A DNA stretch of 64,000 bases, taken from contig JALCPP010000004.1 of the NCBI GenBank assembly GCA_022650485.1, positions 185,650 to 249,649 of the forward strand, in the 5' to 3' direction. Shown here piece after piece: positions 8,349 to 16,712 of this stretch (its first letter is position 1; each line of letters starts with the position of its first letter). Below the pieces are notes generated by a model. That model ran no database searches, was not told where the DNA came from, and saw only the letters and a program-made list of their open reading frames with translations. The position numbers and the translations under genes were made by a program. The DNA comes from Oscillospiraceae bacterium (GTDB taxonomy: Bacteria > Bacillota > Clostridia > Oscillospirales > Acutalibacteraceae).

Positions 8349-9383
8349 ATGACAGAAACCGTAAAAATGCCGGCGGAATGGGAGCCGCATGAAAGAACGC
8401 TGATTCAGTGGCCGGTGCGGCAATCGCTGGTTCATCCCGAAAAATATGAGCAGGTCTGCGCGGGGTATGCGGCCGTGGCGCGGGCTGTGGCGGAATTTGA
8501 ACCTGTTACGGTCATTGCACAGAAGGATACGGAACAGCAGGCCGGGCAGCTTTGCGGCGGGCAGGTCGAAATTTTTACCACACCTCACAGCGACGCCTGG
8601 GTGCGGGACAGCGGCCCCACTATTGTGCGCGGGACCGGGGGAAAAAGATTTGGGGTCCGTTGGGGGTTTAACGCCTGGGGCGGAAAGTATACCCCTTTTG
8701 AACCGGACCACGAGGCGGCGCGCACCGTGCTGAAGTATTTGGAAATTCCGCGGCTTGACGCGCCGATTATTTTGGAAGGCGGCTCTGTTCACACGGACGG
8801 CAGGGGGACTTTACTGACCACCGAACAGTGTCTGCTCAACGCGAATCGAAACCCGGACCGAACCAGGGCGGACATTGAGCAGATACTGCACCGATATCTT
8901 GGAGTGAGCCGGTATATCTGGCTGAAACGGGGGCTTGCAGGCGATGAAACGGACGGCCATGTGGACAATGTCGCGTGCTTTGCCCGGCCCGGAACGGTGC
9001 TGATGCAGGTCTGCACCGACCCGGCGGATGCAAATTATGACATTACACAGAGCAATCTTGAAATTCTGCGTTCGGCGCGCGATGAAAACGGCCGTCCGCT
9101 CAAAATCGTGGAGATTCCGCAGCCGCCCGCGCGCTATTATGACGGGCTCCGGCTGACATTAAGTTATATCAATTTTTATCTGGTGAACGGCGGATTGATT
9201 CTTCCGGTGTTCGGCGGGGATGCGGCCAAAACGGATGAAATGGCTGTCACAATTTTAAAACGGGTATTTCCAAGGCGCACAATCCGCACGGTGGATGGCA
9301 TTCCGCTTGTCAGGGAAGGCGGGAACGTCCATTGCATCACACAGCAGATTCCGGCGCGTGAAGGCGGAAAGGGGCAGGGGTAA
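8349..9383 (+). CDS. aguA: Agmatine deiminase
   Basis: A 344-residue guanidino-modifying enzyme that hydrolyses agmatine to N-carbamoylputrescine and ammonia. Family features are the N-terminal MPAEWEPHERTLIQWP, DAWVRDSGPT, GDETDGHVDN with a catalytic His, and the nucleophile C329 in GGNVHCITQQIP. AGGAGGAG precedes the ATG. The stop overlaps the aguB start by one base (TAATG). Together the two give the agmatine-to-putrescine route for polyamine synthesis. Confidence 0.93.
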   Translation: MTETVKMPAEWEPHERTLIQWPVRQSLVHPEKYEQVCAGYAAVARAVAEFEPVTVIAQKDTEQQAGQLCGGQVEIFTTPHSDAWVRDSGPTIVRGTGGKRFGVRWGFNAWGGKYTPFEPDHEAARTVLKYLEIPRLDAPIILEGGSVHTDGRGTLLTTEQCLLNANRNPDRTRADIEQILHRYLGVSRYIWLKRGLAGDETDGHVDNVACFARPGTVLMQVCTDPADANYDITQSNLEILRSARDENGRPLKIVEIPQPPARYYDGLRLTLSYINFYLVNGGLILPVFGGDAAKTDEMAVTILKRVFPRRTIRTVDGIPLVREGGNVHCITQQIPAREGGKGQG

Positions 9384-10264
9384 TGAGAAAAGTGACGGCT
9401 GCGGCGGTGCAGATGAGCTGCTCCGCTTCCCGGGCGGAAAATTTAAACAAAGCGGAACAGATGGTGCGCTGTGCCGCGGAGCAGGGGGCGCAGGTCATTC
9501 TGCTTCAGGAATTATTTGAAACACCCTATTTCTGCCAGCGGGAGGACGCGGCGGTGTACGCATGGGCCGCGGAAACGGAACAGAATCCCGCTGTTTGCAG
9601 ACTGCGGAAAACTGCTGCGGAGCTTGGCGTTGTGATTCCGGTCAGCTTCTATGAAAAAAAGAACAATGCCCGGTATAACTCCGTTGCGATGATTGACGCG
9701 GACGGCAGTCTGCTTGGGGTGTACCGAAAAAGCCATATTCCGGACGGGCCGGGATATGAAGAGAAATTCTACTTCAGCCCCGGCGATACCGGCTTTCAGG
9801 TTTGGAACACAAGGTACGGCCGCATCGGTGTCGGAATCTGCTGGGACCAGTGGTTTCCGGAGTCCGCCCGCTGCATGGCACTGCTCGGCGCGGAGCTGCT
9901 GCTTTACCCGACCGCAATTGGGTCGGAACCCGAAGCCCCTCAGGTTGATTCCAGGGACCATTGGCAGCGCTGCATGGTGGGGCACGCCGCCTGCAACCTG
10001 GTTCCGGTGATTGCCGCCAACCGCGTGGGAAAGGAGAGTTCCGGCTCTTCTTCCATCGAATTTTACGGGTCATCCTTCATTGCGGGACCGACCGGGGAAA
10101 TTCTGGCACAGGCCGGCCGCACGGAGGAAACGGTGCTGACGGCGGCGTTCGATTTGGACGCACTAGAGGCACAGCGCGCCGAATGGGGCGTATTCCGTGA
10201 CCGCAGACCGGAACTTTACCGCCCGATTCTAACGCTGGACGGGAAAACGGAATGTCGGAAATAA
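9383..10264 (+). CDS. aguB: N-carbamoylputrescine amidase
   Basis: A 293-residue nitrilase-superfamily amidase that hydrolyses N-carbamoylputrescine to putrescine, CO2 and ammonia. The catalytic triad is visible as E43 (LLQELFETPYF), K116 (YRKSHIPDGPGY) and C153 (GICWDQWFPE). The DQWFPE context and the adjacent aguA identify the substrate. The gene is co-transcribed with aguA and ends at a bidirectional terminator. Confidence 0.94.
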   Translation: MRKVTAAAVQMSCSASRAENLNKAEQMVRCAAEQGAQVILLQELFETPYFCQREDAAVYAWAAETEQNPAVCRLRKTAAELGVVIPVSFYEKKNNARYNSVAMIDADGSLLGVYRKSHIPDGPGYEEKFYFSPGDTGFQVWNTRYGRIGVGICWDQWFPESARCMALLGAELLLYPTAIGSEPEAPQVDSRDHWQRCMVGHAACNLVPVIAANRVGKESSGSSSIEFYGSSFIAGPTGEILAQAGRTEETVLTAAFDLDALEAQRAEWGVFRDRRPELYRPILTLDGKTECRK

Positions 10265-10292
10265 GAGCCCGGCTTGGTGTGACGGATGCGCC

Positions 10293-10328
10293 AAAAAAAC
10301 CAGCGCCATTTCGACGCTGGTTTTTTAT
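10293..10328. terminator. Bidirectional terminator after aguB
   Basis: A-rich arm then CCAGCG, a short loop, and CGCTGG followed by TTTTTT (10299-10326). It serves aguB and the convergent dehydrogenase. Confidence 0.85.
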
Positions 10329-10352
10329 GTATTTAAAAAGAATGTGCGTTTT

Positions 10353-11309
10353 TCAGAACTTGCAGATGTTTTCCGGATTTCCGGCAAGATAGGCCCGCAC
10401 ATTTTCAAATTCAATCTTTGCGCGGCGCAGCATCGATTCTTCCGAAGCAAACGCGATGTGAGGGGTGAGAAGAATATTCTTTGCGTGCAGCAGCGGATCG
10501 TTTTCCGGAATGGGCGGTTCCGTGTCGAACACGTCGACCCCTGCGCCCGCAATCTCTCCGTTATTCAGGGCGTCGGCAAGAGCGTCGTTATCCACAATCG
10601 CTCCGCGTGCGCAGTTCAAAAAGATGGCGCCGGGTTTCATCAGGTCAAATTTGTTTTTTCCAAAGCATTTTCTGGTTTCGTCTGTAAGCGGCAGGTGAAG
10701 CGACACAATATCGCTGCTTTTCAGCAGTTCTTCCAGGCCGACAAACCGAACACCGGCGGCTTTTGCTTCTTCTGATTCGTGGCGTGCATAGCCGAGCAGG
10801 TTCGCGCCGAATGCGCCGAATAACCGGGCTGTGCGGGTCCCGATGCGCCCGGTGCCGACAATGCCGACCGTGCGCCCGCAGATTTCACGACCGGTCAGCC
10901 CGGCAGAGGTTTTGCCGGTCCTTGCCGCACTGTCTGCCGGAAGAATATGGCGCAGAACACCAATTGCGAGGCCCACCGCAAGTTCCGCTACGGTTTCGTT
11001 TGAATATCCGGCGCAGTTGCACACGGTGACACCCTTCTTTTTGCAGGCCGCAAGGCCTACGTGGTCGATGCCTGTAAACGCCACCGCAAGCATTTTCAGC
11101 TTTTCGGCGGCTTCCACTACTTCGTCCGGGTACGGGTTGTTTGCAATCATTACGATGTCGGAATCTTTCGAGCGCTGCGCCAATTCTTTTTGATCCGTTG
11201 TCTTTTTGTCGTAGTAGACAAATGTATGACCGGCTTTTGTCAGTTCGGATGAAAGCTGACGGATGACGCTTTCCGGCACACCAAGGGGCTCCAGCAGACT
11301 GATTTTCAC
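10353..11309 (-). CDS. D-isomer-specific 2-hydroxyacid dehydrogenase
   Basis: A 318-residue NAD-dependent dehydrogenase of the SerA/LdhA superfamily. The Rossmann motif GTGRIGTRTARLFG lies in the middle. The catalytic Arg is in NCARGAIVD, the Glu in the DVFDTEPP segment, and the His in TPHIAFAS. The substrate (D-lactate, glycerate, phosphoglycerate or another 2-hydroxyacid) cannot be told from sequence, and no serine-pathway neighbours are present. It lacks the ACT domain of long SerA proteins. Two small hairpins (11334-11359 and about 11357-11377) sit in the 5' leader. Confidence 0.85.
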   Translation of the reverse strand: MKISLLEPLGVPESVIRQLSSELTKAGHTFVYYDKKTTDQKELAQRSKDSDIVMIANNPYPDEVVEAAEKLKMLAVAFTGIDHVGLAACKKKGVTVCNCAGYSNETVAELAVGLAIGVLRHILPADSAARTGKTSAGLTGREICGRTVGIVGTGRIGTRTARLFGAFGANLLGYARHESEEAKAAGVRFVGLEELLKSSDIVSLHLPLTDETRKCFGKNKFDLMKPGAIFLNCARGAIVDNDALADALNNGEIAGAGVDVFDTEPPIPENDPLLHAKNILLTPHIAFASEESMLRRAKIEFENVRAYLAGNPENICKF

Positions 11310-11549
11310 GGTAATCTCTTCCTTCTCATCATATTTTCGCCTTTGTGGTCAGGCGAAAAGACCCTGTCGGTCTTTGAATCCTGTGTGTATCGGGATTTTC
11401 GCGGCGTGAAAAAATGTCTGAAAACAAATTAATGGATATTTGGATAATTATAGAAATTATATTATTATAGCATCACGAAAGCATCCTGTCAATTTTGTCT
11501 ATTTTTTTGCGCATATTTTATAAAATATGTCATAAAATACAGATGGGTG

Positions 11550-11729
11550 ATGATGATGGATTACTCTGAATATGATGAATTCCCGTTCCCATCCGGACTG
11601 AGCGAAAGCGAAGAGCGGCTCAAAGCGTATTTCATGTCACTGCCGGATGAACAGCAGCTTCGGCTGCTCAACGGCAGCCGGTCGTATGAAGAATTCTGCG
11701 GCCGGGTGAAAAAGAGCATGCCCGCATAA
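11550..11729 (+). CDS. Small acidic hypothetical protein
   Basis: About 59 residues, acidic, with no signal peptide or membrane segment. The central part (LSESEERLKAYFMSLPDEQQ) predicts amphipathic helices. I do not recognise a family. The start region has a GTG followed by three tandem ATG codons (11547-11558), so the exact start is ambiguous. The support for a real gene is the tidy ORF followed directly by a terminator, and codon use like its neighbours. Confidence 0.6.
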   Translation: MMMDYSEYDEFPFPSGLSESEERLKAYFMSLPDEQQLRLLNGSRSYEEFCGRVKKSMPA

Positions 11730-11741
11730 GAAGGCATGCTT

Positions 11742-11768
11742 TCCCCGGCGCTGCCGGGGCTTTTTTAT
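11742..11768 (+). terminator. Terminator after the small acidic ORF
   Basis: CCCCGGC, GCT loop, GCCGGGG (11743-11759), then CTTTTTTATT. It supports transcription of the small ORF. Confidence 0.85.
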
Positions 11769-11777
11769 TGCCATGCG

Positions 11778-12605
11778 TTACATCAGCGCGACATGGCAGG
11801 GCTCATCTTTAAAATTCCGGTCCAGATATTCCATTAAAACGCCTTCCAGATTCATGGCGTCTTTCATTTCGTAAATGCCGGTTTTGTTGTAAATAAAATC
11901 CGCCGCATACAGCGCGCCCTCTGCAAATGCGTCCCTTGAAAAGCTCTGGTGAGAAATTTCAATCATATCATTTTCACCGACCAGCATGACCTTGTGGCAG
12001 CCGACAATTCCGCCGGCGCGGACCGAAGCGACGGGAATGGGGTGATCTGTTCCGTCTGGAATCATCTGCTGCAAGCGATTTGCAAGTTTTGCGGCGGTGC
12101 CGGAGGGAATATCCACCTTGCGGCTGTGGTGCATTTCAATGATTTCCATATCATACCCCGCCAGAATCCGCGATGCGAGTTCAGACAGAAACATCAGGGT
12201 GCTGACACCGCGCGTGATGTTTGGCGCGTAAATCAGCCCGCCGCCGTACCGGTCCGCAAGCGCATACAGTTCCGCTTCTTCCTTGTGGGAAAACCCGGTG
12301 GTTCCCATTACAACCCGAACATTTAAGGCAAAAAAGGCCTCTGCGTTTTTCAGCGCGCCGGAAGGGGAGGAGAAGTCCAGAACCAAGTCCGGGCGGGTGT
12401 TGAAAACGCACGCTTCAATCTGGTCTGCGGGATAAATCCGGATGCCCGTACTGCTGGCTCCGATGATTTCCCCAAGGTCGCGTTCTGCTTTGATGCTGCC
12501 GGGACTGCATATTGCAGACACCAACTGGACCCGGCTGCAGTGAAGCAGATATCGGGCAATCTGGCCGCCGGCCCGTCCCAGTCCGGAAATACATACTTTC
12601 ATCAT
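11778..12605 (-). CDS. dapB: 4-hydroxy-tetrahydrodipicolinate reductase
   Basis: A 275-residue enzyme of the diaminopimelate/lysine pathway that reduces 4-hydroxy-tetrahydrodipicolinate with NAD(P)H. It has an N-terminal Rossmann motif (CISGLGRAGGQIA), DFSSPSG, GTTGF, and the family signature EIIEMHHSRKVDIPSGTA with the catalytic HH pair and substrate-binding Lys, plus VRAGGIVGCH near the C-terminus. It stands alone without dapA. ATG has GGAGAG eight bases upstream. The terminal motif region is more diverged than in housekeeping DapB, so a paralogue role is possible. Confidence 0.85.
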   Translation of the reverse strand: MMKVCISGLGRAGGQIARYLLHCSRVQLVSAICSPGSIKAERDLGEIIGASSTGIRIYPADQIEACVFNTRPDLVLDFSSPSGALKNAEAFFALNVRVVMGTTGFSHKEEAELYALADRYGGGLIYAPNITRGVSTLMFLSELASRILAGYDMEIIEMHHSRKVDIPSGTAAKLANRLQQMIPDGTDHPIPVASVRAGGIVGCHKVMLVGENDMIEISHQSFSRDAFAEGALYAADFIYNKTGIYEMKDAMNLEGVLMEYLDRNFKDEPCHVALM

Positions 12606-12814
12606 GAAAAACTCTCCTTTCCAAATTAGACAATTCTTTTAAAAGTTGTAAGTTGCCGGAATAGAGTGTATTTTGATTTTTTATTTAAAAAAATAAAAAG
12701 CAGGGCGAAAAAGCGGCCAAATAAATTACATAAATTTACAAACAACTTTAGAAGCAAATCAAAGTTGTCAATTAAAATTATACTTACTATACCTAAAATT
12801 TTCCAATTTGTCAA

Positions 12815-12851
12815 TAAAAAAATCGCGCCACATTGAAGTGACGCGAAAAAA
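12815..12851 (-). terminator. Terminator of the BusR-like regulator gene
   Basis: On the minus strand TCGCGTCAC, a short loop and GTGGCGCGA are followed by TTTTTTTA (12816-12848). One mismatch in the stem. Confidence 0.7.
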
Positions 12852-12885
12852 ATATTATTTATGACAGGGACTGTAAAAAATTAAT

Positions 12886-13515
12886 TTAAGAAATTCCGTT
12901 TACAAAGGCATTAAAGCGTCCGATCACGTTTCCGTCGCCGACGATTAAAATGCGGTCTGATGCGCAGAATTCATAATAGGGACCGGGGGAAAGAATGATG
13001 TCTTTCTGCTGCACTACGCCGATGATAGTAGCCCCGGTGTTGTGCCAGATTTCCAGCTCGCCGATACTTCTGCCGATAAGTGGTGACTGGGCGGGAAGTG
13101 CAATTTCCACCGGGGTGATCAAATCAGACCGCTTGTAGCGGTACATGTCAATGATCTGCTTGGTTAAAGACAGAATTTCCTCGTCCATATTACTGCGCTT
13201 TTCCATCAGTTGGGCCAGTTTTAAGCGCAGGTCGGCGACTCGCTCATTGTCTTTAAAACTCTTGATGAACTGAATCGCGCTTTCTCTGGAAACGATTACA
13301 ATTCCGCTGCCAAGCAAAATTTTTAAAACGCTTTTATCGGAAAGAATCGATACGGATCGCCGGATTGTTTCGGGCGAAACGTTGTATTCCGTTGCCAGTG
13401 TGGAACGTCCTTTCAGCCGGGAACCTTCCGGTAGTTCCCCGGAAGCGACTCTGGCCGCAAGGTCCATTGCTATTTTTAAATATCTTGGCATGGTATAACT
13501 TTCCCAACCCGCCAT
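12886..13515 (-). CDS. GntR-type regulator with RCK_C (TrkA-C) domain, BusR-like
   Basis: A 209-residue two-domain regulator. The first 75 residues form a GntR winged helix (STLATEYNVSPETIRRSV), followed by a coiled-coil stretch (LRLKLAQLMEKRSNMDEEI). A C-terminal RCK_C domain contains GRSIGELEIWHNTGATIIG and ILSPGP. The order and motifs match BusR, the c-di-AMP-binding repressor of compatible-solute uptake in lactic acid bacteria, so osmotic or K+ control by c-di-AMP is likely. No transporter gene is adjacent. A longer frame starts at 13575, but GGAGG ten bases before the ATG at 13515 favours the shorter start. Confidence 0.8.
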   Translation of the reverse strand: MAGWESYTMPRYLKIAMDLAARVASGELPEGSRLKGRSTLATEYNVSPETIRRSVSILSDKSVLKILLGSGIVIVSRESAIQFIKSFKDNERVADLRLKLAQLMEKRSNMDEEILSLTKQIIDMYRYKRSDLITPVEIALPAQSPLIGRSIGELEIWHNTGATIIGVVQQKDIILSPGPYYEFCASDRILIVGDGNVIGRFNAFVNGIS

Positions 13516-13693
13516 GTTCCTCAGTCCTCCGTTTGGATGCGCAGCTGATTCGCTGCGGCTGTACTGTTCAGCCAAAACCGATTATAGCATGATTATGGCC
13601 GGTGGGCAAATGATTTTTCAATTTAACACGAATTTAGTGGAAAAATAGATGAAATCAGCCGGCCGCTCTTTCAAACGACCGGCTGAAACAATT

Positions 13694-13993
13694 TTATTGT
13701 GAGACGGTTGGCAGATTTCCAAGGTTGTTGTTTTCAGAACCGTCCGGCAGGGAGCGCAGGTATTCGGTGCCTTTTTTTACGGCGACCGCTACGCCCTGAA
13801 TCTGATTTTCGCGGGCCAAGCGCACGCCTTCCTGCCGGTCGATTTTTCTCCCGTCGGAAAGCTGGTATCCCGTGATTTTACCGGAAGACTTAATCAGACC
13901 GGTAATAGAAAGCGCGTCCGCGCCTGGCTGCGGTGTAAATTCATTAATGGCTTTTGGCAGCGGACCGCCGTCTTCCATATGATTTTGTGCCAT
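13694..13993 (-). CDS. DUF3892 domain protein
   Basis: A 99-residue small protein. The C-terminal 70 residues match the DUF3892 pattern (a conserved GYQLSDGRKIDRQEGVRLA stretch followed by VKKGTEYLRSLPDG). The function is unknown; members are common in Bacillota and often handled like small stress or spore-associated proteins. ATG at 13993 has AAAGGAGG seven bases upstream; a TTG at 13999 is too close to that site. A weak hairpin at about 13657-13684 may terminate it. Confidence 0.8.
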   Translation of the reverse strand: MAQNHMEDGGPLPKAINEFTPQPGADALSITGLIKSSGKITGYQLSDGRKIDRQEGVRLARENQIQGVAVAVKKGTEYLRSLPDGSENNNLGNLPTVSQ

Positions 13994-14201
13994 AAGCAAA
14001 CCTCCTTTGCAGGACTATTTTGCGCATGGAAGGCGTGGTTTATTCCACCCGCATCTGCACCTGTCGGTTTCCTGCACGGCGTGTTCCTTGCAATCGGCAT
14101 AAAAAGCACTTACAATAGGATATAATAGAAAAACAGCGCCGGTGCGGTGCCGGAAAAGAGCCGCATGGAACGGTGCGTCCGAATCAGAGGAGGTTTTAAA
14201 A

Positions 14202-14711
14202 ATGCCTGATTTTAAAGAAGTTCCGGTTTCAGAGTTTTCGCTAAATCCATTTACCACCATCGGAAAGGAATGGATGCTGATTTCCGCCGGAAACGCGGAA
14301 CAGTGCAATACCATGACCGCAAGCTGGGGCGGACTGGGAATTATGTGGAACAAACCGGTTTCCACCATTTATATCCGCCCTTCCCGTTACACGCTCGAAT
14401 TTCTAAACCGTGAATCTCACTATTCACTCTGCGTGTTTGACGAATCGCACCGCGAAGCGCTCAATTACTGCGGCAGTCATTCCGGGCGGGACGGCGATAA
14501 AATAAAGGCGGCACATCTTTCCCCCGCCTTTACGGAAAACGCGCCGTATTTTAAAGAGGCAAAACTGGTCTTGATCTGCCGCAAACTCTATCGGCAGACG
14601 ATGGCGCCGGAATGCTTCCTGGACTCTGCCGTCGACAAGGCTAATTACCCGAAAAAAGATTACCACGAAATGTTTATTGGTGAAATTGAAAAGGTCTTAA
14701 AAAGGGGTTAG
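14202..14711 (+). CDS. Flavin reductase-like (flavoredoxin-type) FMN-binding protein
   Basis: A 169-residue protein of the flavin reductase-like domain family. The N-terminal half holds NTMTASWGGLGIMWNKPV and a following IYIRPSRYT, the usual FMN phosphate-binding region. Family members move electrons through FMN (flavoredoxins, flavin reductases). The frame is open from 14142, but GAGGAGG before the ATG at 14202 sets the start. No redox partner is adjacent, so the physiological substrate is unknown. Confidence 0.8.
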   Translation: MPDFKEVPVSEFSLNPFTTIGKEWMLISAGNAEQCNTMTASWGGLGIMWNKPVSTIYIRPSRYTLEFLNRESHYSLCVFDESHREALNYCGSHSGRDGDKIKAAHLSPAFTENAPYFKEAKLVLICRKLYRQTMAPECFLDSAVDKANYPKKDYHEMFIGEIEKVLKRG

Positions 14712-14792
14712 TAATCCTTTTTCGGCCTGCTTTTACAAAAAACAAAGGCAAAGCCGATGCCTTGGCTGTTCTTTGTTATACCAACAGATATT

Positions 14793-14826
14793 AAGATGCC
14801 CCCGCAAAACATCGCGGGGGCATCTT
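14793..14826. terminator. Terminator between the flavin reductase gene and hflX
   Basis: AAGATGCCCCCGC (14793-14805) pairs perfectly with GCGGGGGCATCTT (14814-14826). On the minus strand it lies just after hflX. Confidence 0.75.
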
Positions 14827-14846
14827 ATGTTTTCTGCTCAGTTTCA

Positions 14847-16091
14847 TTATTCCAGCATAAATCTGCTTAAAGCGCCGGAAAGCCCGGGCGGAATGCTTGC
14901 GGTCAGCATAAAGCCGTTTTCGGTGTACTCCTCGCTTTCCACCGTGCCTTTTTGGCGGATGGCGGCTTCCAGACCGGATTCGGTAAACGGGAGGAGCAGC
15001 CGTACTTTCTGCAGAGAGGTCTGAAGGCTTTCTTCCATGACGGAAAGAAGCCGGTTCAGCCCTTCTCCGGTTTTGGCACTGACGCGCACAGCGTGCCCGA
15101 TCATGGGAATTTGCCCGATATCCGGAATCAGGTCGCATTTGTTCAGCACGGGAATGATGGGGTGACCTTCACAGCCTAAGTCCGCAAGCAGTTTTCGGGT
15201 GACTTCCAGGTGCGCCGGGGCTTCTTGGCTGGAAGCATCGCAGACGTTTAAAATGACGTCCGCCTGCGCGGTTTGTTCCAGTGTGGAGCGAAATGCCTGC
15301 ACCAAATGGTGGGGCAGGCGGCGCACCAGTCCGACGGTATCGGTCAGCATCACCGTTTTTCCGCCCGGCAGACGCAGGGCGCGTGTGGTTGGGTCCAGGG
15401 TGCAGAACAGCATGTTTTCCGCCGCAACCCCTGCCCCGGTCAGGGCGTTCATCAGTGTCGATTTTCCCGCGTTGGTGTAGCCGACCAGCGCGGCGGTGAT
15501 GAAGCCGTTTTTCTTTCTGCGCCGGTTAATCTGGCTGCGGTGCAGCTCCACATCGTGCAGCTGGCGGGTCAGCGAGTCAATGCGCCGCCGGATGTGGCGG
15601 CGGTCGGTTTCCAGCTTGCTTTCACCGGGGCCGCGCGTTCCGATTCCGCCGCCTAAACGGGAAAGCTCGCTGCCGTGCCCGCCAAGGCGCGGCAGCAGAT
15701 ATTTCAGCTGGGCAAGTTCCACCTGCAGTTTGCCTGCTCTGCTGTCTGCGCGCGATGCAAAGATATCCAGAATCAGCATGGTTCGGTCAATCACGCGGAC
15801 CCCGCTCTGCTGTTCGGCGTTGCGGATTTGGGTGGGAGACAGCTCGCAGTCGAAAATCAAGAGGTTCAATTCATTTTTTTTGACAAAATCGGAAATCTGT
15901 TTCATCATGCCGCTGCCCACATAGGTGGCGGAATCGGGGGAAGGTCGTTTCTGTGTCATTGCTCCAAACGGCAGAGCGCCGGCGCTGCGGGTCAGTTCAT
16001 ACAGTTCGGCCAGGGATGCCTGCACATCATATTTACCTGTGTCTACCTCGACCAGAAGGGCACGTTCCTGCTTTTCCTTGTTTTCGTGCAT
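14847..16091 (-). CDS. hflX: Ribosome-associated GTPase HflX
   Basis: A 414-residue GTPase that binds and splits stalled 70S ribosomes. The N-terminal HflX domain runs through GGGIGTRGPGESKLETDRR, with the family's arginine-rich linker. The G domain follows, with G1 GYTNAGKST, G3 DTVGLVR and G4 NKCD. Length and motif order match the family. It lies directly downstream of, and on the same strand as, the phage-derived operon, with a gap of about 150 bases that contains no gene. Confidence 0.95.
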   Translation of the reverse strand: MHENKEKQERALLVEVDTGKYDVQASLAELYELTRSAGALPFGAMTQKRPSPDSATYVGSGMMKQISDFVKKNELNLLIFDCELSPTQIRNAEQQSGVRVIDRTMLILDIFASRADSRAGKLQVELAQLKYLLPRLGGHGSELSRLGGGIGTRGPGESKLETDRRHIRRRIDSLTRQLHDVELHRSQINRRRKKNGFITAALVGYTNAGKSTLMNALTGAGVAAENMLFCTLDPTTRALRLPGGKTVMLTDTVGLVRRLPHHLVQAFRSTLEQTAQADVILNVCDASSQEAPAHLEVTRKLLADLGCEGHPIIPVLNKCDLIPDIGQIPMIGHAVRVSAKTGEGLNRLLSVMEESLQTSLQKVRLLLPFTESGLEAAIRQKGTVESEEYTENGFMLTASIPPGLSGALSRFMLE

Positions 16092-16238
16092 TTTCGATCA
16101 GCAGCTCCTTTCCTGCGGTTTTCTTCGTCTGTTTTCCTTATTTTCACTTTTGTTTCCTTATCAAAATACCGCAGTTTCGGGTAAATTGCAATCATATTCT
16201 GTCGAAACAAATGTTTTTCATAGAATACGGTTATTGTT

Positions 16239-16712
16239 TCACGAAATGCCGCTGAAATCCAATTCTACCAGTAAATGCGCAGGGCAAAATATTTCCAGCT
16301 TTTTTTTCGCGGCGGTTTCTCCGCAGGCCGGCGGTGAAAGAAAATGCGCGATAATTTTTAAATTTGCGGGGTCCTCTTCCAAACGGACGGAAAGGCCAAG
16401 CGCGGAAAGAGCGGATTCAATTCCTTCTTTTGTGCAGGAGCCGCGGCGCACCGCACAGAGCCGCAGCAGGGCTTCCCGCTGACTTTCGGTGTCCCCACGG
16501 GGTGTCAGCGCAAACACGCGTTCCTTGCTGCGCAGTCCATAGCCGCATGCCGTGGCGGCGTAGCTTTCGGTTTGCAGGGCCAGAAGATCGCGGCGGATCG
16601 GTTCGAACCCGGCGGCGTAAGAAGCAAGTTCAAAATCGACCGCTGTTGTGCCGTCCAGACGATAAAGACCGGTTGGGGCAAGCTGATTTTTCATGGAATC
16701 CAGTGTGTTCAA
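16239..16712 (-). CDS. Phage tail protein, gpI / YmfQ (DUF2313, XkdU-like)
   Basis: A 157-residue baseplate-peripheral protein, last gene of the phage-derived operon. The segment with GYGLRSKERVFAL and ESQREALLRLC resembles the YmfQ/DUF2313 pattern, and its position directly after gpJ matches PBSX-like and P2-like tail clusters. The frame opens upstream, but the best start is TTG at 16712, which overlaps the gpJ stop (TTGA) and has AGGAGG eight bases upstream. No tail fibre follows it; the next gene is hflX. Confidence 0.7.
   Translation of the reverse strand: MNTLDSMKNQLAPTGLYRLDGTTAVDFELASYAAGFEPIRRDLLALQTESYAATACGYGLRSKERVFALTPRGDTESQREALLRLCAVRRGSCTKEGIESALSALGLSVRLEEDPANLKIIAHFLSPPACGETAAKKKLEIFCPAHLLVELDFSGIS

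Noticed and set aside
12606..12885. Lysine riboswitch or T-box near dapB
   Set aside because: No lysine-riboswitch or T-box core sequence (TGGNACCGCG-like) is visible; the region is simply AT-rich.
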